From an uncultured Lachnospira sp. (GTDB lineage: Bacteria > Bacillota > Clostridia > Lachnospirales > Lachnospiraceae), in contig CAJUTV010000004.1 in the NCBI GenBank assembly GCA_910589305.1, forward strand, positions 15,890 through 79,889: a stretch of 64,000 bases of DNA, read 5' to 3'. The position numbers and the translations under genes are program-made. The notes under the pieces are model-generated. The model was not told the DNA's origin. It did not search any database and saw only the letters and a list, made by a program, of their open reading frames with translations. Shown here in pieces: positions 59,836 through 64,000 of this stretch (position 1 is the first letter of the stretch; every line of letters starts with the position of its first letter).

Positions 59836-60345
59836 ATGAAAAAAACGTTGATTGTAGTAGATATGCAAAATGATTTTATTGACGGTTCGTTAGGTACAAA
59901 GGAAGCGCAGAACATTGTTGAAAAAGTAAAGAATAAGATTAAACAATATCATGATGCAAAAGAGCAGATTATTTTTACAAGGGATACACATAATGAAAAT
60001 TATCTAAATACACCTGAAGGGAAAAAATTGCCAGTTAAGCATTGTATTATCGGTACAAAAGGCTGGGAGATTGCAGAAGGTTTAGAGGTTGAAGGTGCAG
60101 CGTATATTGATAAGCCAACTTTTGGGTGGACACATTGGAATGATATAAAAGATTTTGAAGCCATTGAATTGGTTGGGCTTTGCACAGATATCTGTGTGGT
60201 TAGCAATGCACTTATTTTAAAGGCGATGTTTCCAGAAGTGGAGATTACAGTGGATGCTAGTTGTTGCGCAGGTGTGACGCCACAGACACACAAAGCTGCC
60301 TTAGAGACAATGAAAATGTGTCAGATTCAAGTGGTTGGAGAGTAA
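59836..60345 (+). CDS. pncA: Nicotinamidase / isochorismatase-family cysteine hydrolase
   Basis: This 169-residue enzyme probably converts nicotinamide to nicotinate for NAD salvage. The triad is visible: Asp9 (VVDMQNDF), Lys93 (DKPTFG) and Cys120 (GLCTDICV). The metal ligands Asp50 and His52 (TRDTHNEN) and His69 (PVKHC) mark the nicotinamidase branch rather than isochorismatase. GGAGG precedes ATG 59836, 25 bp after tRNA-Thr, so the two are likely co-transcribed. A terminator follows. Confidence 0.88.
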   Translation: MKKTLIVVDMQNDFIDGSLGTKEAQNIVEKVKNKIKQYHDAKEQIIFTRDTHNENYLNTPEGKKLPVKHCIIGTKGWEIAEGLEVEGAAYIDKPTFGWTHWNDIKDFEAIELVGLCTDICVVSNALILKAMFPEVEITVDASCCAGVTPQTHKAALETMKMCQIQVVGE

Positions 60346-60363
60346 ATAAAAAATAATGTTTTC

Positions 60364-60404
60364 AAGGTTACAAGTAATACCCGATATTGCTTGTAACCTT
60401 TTTT
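60364..60404 (+). terminator. Terminator between pncA and the convergent peptidase gene
   Basis: AAGGTTACAAG pairs with CTTGTAACCTT, with inner AATA/TATT, followed by TTTT. It can act in both directions. Confidence 0.88.
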
Positions 60405-60427
60405 GACTTTATAGGAACGTTTAATTT

Positions 60428-61234
60428 TTATTTTATGACAACAGCCTGATAAAAATATTTTTGATAAAAATAGGTAAAATCATCTAAATTGCGCTGTACA
60501 ATACCATAAGTTGGGTCTGTAAGAGTTACAGTGTTATTTTCAAGGTCATATCCGCTTAACACAACACAATGTTCATAGGAAGGCCATGAAAAATGGCTTC
60601 CATTAGGCTGTGCAATGTCTTTATAAGTGACTTCTTTTTTATCATAGTTAAAACTTGTCCATACAATAACAGGATTGTTGTCAGACAATTCAGAAAAAAG
60701 CGTATTAACAGAAGAATAACTGATAGAATAAGCTTGTTTGTCGGATTGATTGTCTTTTAAAAAATTGTTGGCGGCAGTCACAATAGCTGGTGCAAAACAC
60801 CCCATTCCGCTGGTTTGCCAAGGAGAGCCAAAAAAATAGTTGATAAACATGCCCTCGCCTGCTTCATTGCTCATGGGAAGATAATTTCTAGCGAGCGTTT
60901 CTTTATCAATGTTAAATCCTAAATAAAGAAGAACAGAGGTAAGTGATGTGATTTCACATCCTGTAGGAAGTTCAGGATTTTGATTGACAAAGGGAACATC
61001 AAGTTCAACCGATTGTTCAAAGGTGATATCATTTTCTGCTGCTGTTGTAAGAATGATATTGCTGGAATATTTTGATGTATCTACAGAAGATGTTTCCTGT
61101 TGTGATATAACGGACACTTCAAAATCAGTTGGTGTATTTCTTTTTTTGATTTCCTCAACGCATATATATACAGTGATAATAAGAGCTAAAGCAGAAGATA
61201 TTAATAATATTCTTTTAAGAACAATATTTTTCAT
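60428..61234 (-). CDS. Exported C39-like family peptidase
   Basis: This 268-residue protein has an N-terminal membrane anchor or uncleaved signal (about residues 8-26), a Ser/Thr-rich linker and a C39-like (papain-fold) domain. Catalytic Cys93 lies in PELPTGCEITSLTSVL, the His in YEHCVVLSGYD and an Asp in LTDPTYG. It acts outside the cell, probably on peptides or cell-wall stems. It is not fused to an ABC transporter, so it is not a bacteriocin-type C39 exporter. It is divergent from purA. Confidence 0.88.
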   Translation of the reverse strand: MKNIVLKRILLISSALALIITVYICVEEIKKRNTPTDFEVSVISQQETSSVDTSKYSSNIILTTAAENDITFEQSVELDVPFVNQNPELPTGCEITSLTSVLLYLGFNIDKETLARNYLPMSNEAGEGMFINYFFGSPWQTSGMGCFAPAIVTAANNFLKDNQSDKQAYSISYSSVNTLFSELSDNNPVIVWTSFNYDKKEVTYKDIAQPNGSHFSWPSYEHCVVLSGYDLENNTVTLTDPTYGIVQRNLDDFTYFYQKYFYQAVVIK

Positions 61235-61481
61235 AATTTATAAATTTAAACCTTTCATTTTCATAGGTAGAGAAAACATAATATAAATTAATATAGCAAT
61301 ATTATTCTTTGATTGCAAATTATATATTATGGTATTATACTATAGAATGGTTGTTATTTTGATTCAATAGCAACTGTATGAAAAGAAAACGATAATCTAT
61401 TTAATTTTAAGTGCTGCGTTTGATTGATATAAGATAAGGTGTATTTTTATAGAAATAAAGCACAGCAGAATGGAGGAATTT

Positions 61482-62777
61482 ATGGTAAAAGCGATTGTTG
61501 GTGCCAACTGGGGCGATGAGGGCAAAGGCAAGATTACAGATATGCTTGCAGAAGAATCGGATATTATAGTAAGATTTCAGGGCGGAAGCAATGCAGGGCA
61601 TACAATTATTAACAATTATGGTAAATTTGCACTTCATCTTTTACCATCAGGTGTGTTTTATAATCACACAACAAGTATTATAGGAAATGGTGTAGCACTC
61701 AATATACCATATTTGGTTAAAGAGATTAACAGTCTTGTAGAACGAAATGTTCCAATGCCTAAAATTCTTGTATCTGATAGAGCACAGATTCTTATGCCAT
61801 ATCATGTAGATTTTGATACATATGAGGAGGCAAGACTGGCAGGGAAGTCGTTTGGCTCTACAAAGTCTGGTATTGCACCTTTTTATTCAGACAAGTATGC
61901 AAAAATTGGTTTTCAGGTTAGTGAGCTTTTTGGAAGCCAGGAGGATTTAAAGGATAAGGTTGCTAATATTTGTACGATTAAAAATTGTCTATTAGAACAC
62001 CTTTATCATAAACCACTTTTAAAAGAAGAAGAAATATTGAATACTTTGATGGAATATAAGACAATGGTAGAACCTTATGTATGTGATACATCAGCATTTT
62101 TACATAAGGCGTTGAAAGAAGGAAAAAGAATCCTGCTTGAAGGACAGCTCGGTTCATTAAAAGACCCTGACCATGGGATTTATCCTATGGTTACATCATC
62201 ATCAACACTTGCCTCATATGGTGCAGTTGGTGCAGGTATTCCAGCAAGTTCCATTACAGATGTTATTACGGTTGTCAAGGCTTATTCTTCTGCGGTTGGC
62301 GCAGGCGGATTTGTCAGTGAAATATTTGGTGATGAAGCCGATGAGTTAAGAAAACGCGGCGGTGATGGCGGAGAATTTGGTGCTACAACAGGCAGACCAA
62401 GAAGAATGGGCTGGTTTGATGCAGTGGCAACCCGCTATGGTGTCCGAATGCAGGGAACTACACAAGTAGCACTTACGGTTATTGATGTATTAGGCTATCT
62501 TGATGAGATACCAATGTGTGTAGGATATGAAATTGATGGAAAAGTTACAAAAGATTTTCCTACAACAGTAGAACTTGAGAAAGCAAAACCAGTATTAAAA
62601 ACGTTTAAGGGCTGGAAATCAGATATACGAGGAATCACAAAATACGAAGATTTACCAGTTGAGTGCCAAGCTTATATTGAAGCCATTGAACAAGAGATAG
62701 AAGCACCAATTACGATGGTTTCTAATGGTCCAGGAAGACATGAAATTATTTATAGAAAAAGTACGTATTGCAAGTAA
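61482..62777 (+). CDS. purA: Adenylosuccinate synthetase
   Basis: This enzyme converts IMP and aspartate to adenylosuccinate with GTP, and with PurB makes AMP. The 431-residue protein has the GTP loop GANWGDEGKGKITD, GGSNAGHTI with catalytic His, LLEGQLGSLKDPDHGIYPMVT and the GATTGRPRRMGWFD segment. GGAGG precedes ATG 61482 in leader motif CAGAATGGAGGA; an in-frame ATG at 61470 is within it. It stands 15 kb from purB, unlinked to the cluster. Confidence 0.96.
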   Translation: MVKAIVGANWGDEGKGKITDMLAEESDIIVRFQGGSNAGHTIINNYGKFALHLLPSGVFYNHTTSIIGNGVALNIPYLVKEINSLVERNVPMPKILVSDRAQILMPYHVDFDTYEEARLAGKSFGSTKSGIAPFYSDKYAKIGFQVSELFGSQEDLKDKVANICTIKNCLLEHLYHKPLLKEEEILNTLMEYKTMVEPYVCDTSAFLHKALKEGKRILLEGQLGSLKDPDHGIYPMVTSSSTLASYGAVGAGIPASSITDVITVVKAYSSAVGAGGFVSEIFGDEADELRKRGGDGGEFGATTGRPRRMGWFDAVATRYGVRMQGTTQVALTVIDVLGYLDEIPMCVGYEIDGKVTKDFPTTVELEKAKPVLKTFKGWKSDIRGITKYEDLPVECQAYIEAIEQEIEAPITMVSNGPGRHEIIYRKSTYCK

Positions 62778-62852
62778 AAAACTATAAAATTAAAGTTATA
62801 TTGTAAAAAAATTTTTAGATATGCAACGTGAGAATAAGTGAGGTGAAAAAAA

Positions 62853-63389
62853 ATAAAATATGCAGTAGAATTATATTATGATGCAGAAACGGAAAAGAAA
62901 CTTTTTCATTTAGCACAAAGGGTAGCTGATGAAAATTTAAGCACCAAATTTTTGGAATGGAAAACAAGACCACATCTTACATTGGCTTGTTTTAATGATG
63001 TGGATGAGCAAAAATGTATAGAGCAATTAAAAAAATTTGCACAAAATCATAAAAGATTGCCTGCATATGTTGGTTCTATTGGAATGTTTAATGATACAAA
63101 AACAATTTTTGCTTCACCCATAATGAATAAAAGTATGTATCAGTTTCACAAAGAACTACATGAGTATTTAAATGCGTTTGATACAACTGGCTGGAAATGG
63201 TATTGTCCAGATAATTGGGTACCACATTGTACGCTTGCACTTACACAAGAAGATGATGATAGCGTGTTTTATAAAGCAAGCAATTTACTTTTACATGAGT
63301 TCAAAAAAGTTAGTGGAGAATTTATTTCAATAGGATTAGTAAAAATCACATTTCCTGTAAAAGAAATATATACTGTTGAATTGTGTTGA
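62853..63389 (+). CDS. 2H phosphoesterase / 2'-5' RNA ligase-like protein with non-standard start
   Basis: This protein of about 178 residues has the two HxT motifs of the 2H superfamily (RPHLTLACF; VPHCTLAL), which hydrolyse cyclic phosphodiesters or 2'-5' bonds. The conserved-looking N-terminus (KYAVELYYDAETEKKL) is in frame but begins at ATA 62853, 7 nt after AGGTG, directly after an in-frame TGA at 62844. The first ordinary alternative, TTG 62952, would drop 33 residues. Either ATA is used as start, or an ATG has mutated. Confidence 0.75.
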   Translation: MKYAVELYYDAETEKKLFHLAQRVADENLSTKFLEWKTRPHLTLACFNDVDEQKCIEQLKKFAQNHKRLPAYVGSIGMFNDTKTIFASPIMNKSMYQFHKELHEYLNAFDTTGWKWYCPDNWVPHCTLALTQEDDDSVFYKASNLLLHEFKKVSGEFISIGLVKITFPVKEIYTVELC

Positions 63390-63474
63390 TAAATGTTGTT
63401 TTATTTGAGGGATTTTGTGGTTTTAATTATCAAAATGTCTGTTTGATGGCTGTTGCAGGTCGCTGTATGTTAAT

Positions 63475-63521
63475 GAGAAACTCTCACCTTTATGCCATAG
63501 CATAGATTGTGAGAGTTTCTT
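63475..63521. terminator. Bidirectional terminator
   Basis: GAAACTCTCAC (63477-63487) pairs with GTGAGAGTTTC (63509-63519), flanked by A and T runs, between convergent genes. Confidence 0.85.
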
Positions 63522-63729
63522 ATTTTTTGCCAGACATATATTTATAAGCTAACATCATTGCATATGCAACAATAGGAAGACCAATATCCATTATTATCAA
63601 ACCTGTAAATAATTTACGCATATTTTCAGTGTCAATAAAGGATACGATTAAAGTTATAATTAAAAGGCTTATCCATAGAATAACGACTGTCAAAGCAGCA
63701 AGCCTTTTGATTTTAGAATGATTGTTCAT
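63520..63729 (-). CDS. Small membrane protein, two spans
   Basis: This 69-residue protein has two hydrophobic segments (about 11-32 and 42-62) with basic ends (KIKRLA; KYMSGKK). AAAGGA lies about 9 nt before the ATG. No family is recognised. Probably a short inner-membrane protein of unknown role. Confidence 0.65.
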   Translation of the reverse strand: MNNHSKIKRLAALTVVILWISLLIITLIVSFIDTENMRKLFTGLIIMDIGLPIVAYAMMLAYKYMSGKK

Positions 63730-63819
63730 ATATAAAATCCTTTCGTTTTGTGTAAATTAAAATTTATTGTAAATTAAAAAAATATTTTCGATATAGTTGT
63801 TGTGTTGTATATATAAAGT

Positions 63820-64000
63820 GAGAAGCCAGAAGTTTGAAAAATAAATTTTTATAGTATAGCTTTATAAAGGCTATTATATCATAGTTTTATACAAAGCAAG
63901 AAGCCAAAAGTTTGAAAAATAAATTTTTATAGTATAGCTTTATAGAGGCTATTATATCATAGTTTTATACAAAGCAAGAAGCCAAAAGTTTGAAAAATAA
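63820..64000. repeat. 78-bp direct tandem repeat, at least 2.3 copies
   Basis: The unit starts at 63820, 63898 and 63976 (the last cut by the window edge). The copies differ at only a few positions (for example TTTATAAAGG versus TTTATAGAGG; AGCCAGAAG versus AGCCAAAAG). Each holds an imperfect hairpin around TATAGCTTTATA...GGCTATTATA. No reading frame runs through. The array continues beyond the window. Confidence 0.9.

Noticed and set aside
63820..64000. CRISPR array
   Set aside because: Repeats are 78 bp, directly abutting and without unique spacers; no cas genes are in the window.

Overview
The window is AT-rich DNA (roughly one third G+C by eye). It looks like the chromosome of an anaerobic low-GC Firmicute, most likely a motile, spore-lineage member of the Clostridia close to the Lachnospiraceae. 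The evidence is the ispF-cysS-mrnC-rlmB-sigH gene order, a PurF with Fe-S cysteines, the NifU-like/GGGtGRT gene pair, a FloA/NfeD operon, a flagellin-like gene, and three short proteins of types I recall from Lachnospiraceae genomes. The genus assignment is inference.

Layout. 0.4-2.8 kb: an autoregulated TetR gene with an FMN-binding membrane protein, then asd. 3.4-11 kb: housekeeping (YfbR-like nucleotidase, topoisomerase III, glmS, a beta-helix sugar nucleotidyltransferase-like protein, the NifU-like/GGGtGRT pair). 11-12.5 kb: a dead integrase tail and an Rpn-type nuclease. 12.8-21.6 kb: a second TetR with its operator, two flavoproteins, and a two-component system followed by a lipoprotein and an ABC exporter. 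21.8-31.4 kb: an accessory stretch with Imm1-like and SUKH-like immunity-type proteins, hypotheticals, decayed fragments, and on the minus strand a four-gene operon of MBOAT acyltransferase, SGNH hydrolase, ECF sigma factor and RsiV-like anti-sigma factor. 31.6-41.6 kb: signalling and surface genes (AgrC/AgrA-like pair, hybrid kinase, orphan LytTR regulator, flagellin-like protein, PilZ protein). 41.9-45.8 kb: purC, purF, purB. 46-52.5 kb: chemoreceptor, two tRNAs, ispF, cysS, mrnC, rlmB, sigH. 52.5-56.7 kb: a GHKL kinase and a LytTR regulator flanking NfeD and FloA. 56.7-59.5 kb: a minimal RiPP locus (radical SAM/SPASM enzyme and a 32-residue Cys-rich peptide) split by a dead transposase. 59.7-64 kb: tRNA-Thr, nicotinamidase, C39-type peptidase, purA, a 2H phosphoesterase and a 78-bp tandem repeat.

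Three patterns cross gene boundaries. (1) At four unrelated genes (starts 8473, 25138, 37443, 44390) a perfect AAAGGAG lies 50-162 nt from the start codon, and an inverted repeat begins about 3 nt after it and ends 8-11 nt before the start; this looks like a shared translation-initiation architecture. (2) A dispersed, hairpin-rich repeat of up to about 170 bp occurs five times, plus degenerate ends; it acts as terminators and has overwritten the 3' end of mrnC. (3) A leader motif CAGAAATGAGGA or CAGAATGGAGGA precedes six unrelated genes. The envelope-stress operon at 26.7-30.4 kb and the RiPP locus are the clearest coherent accessory systems.
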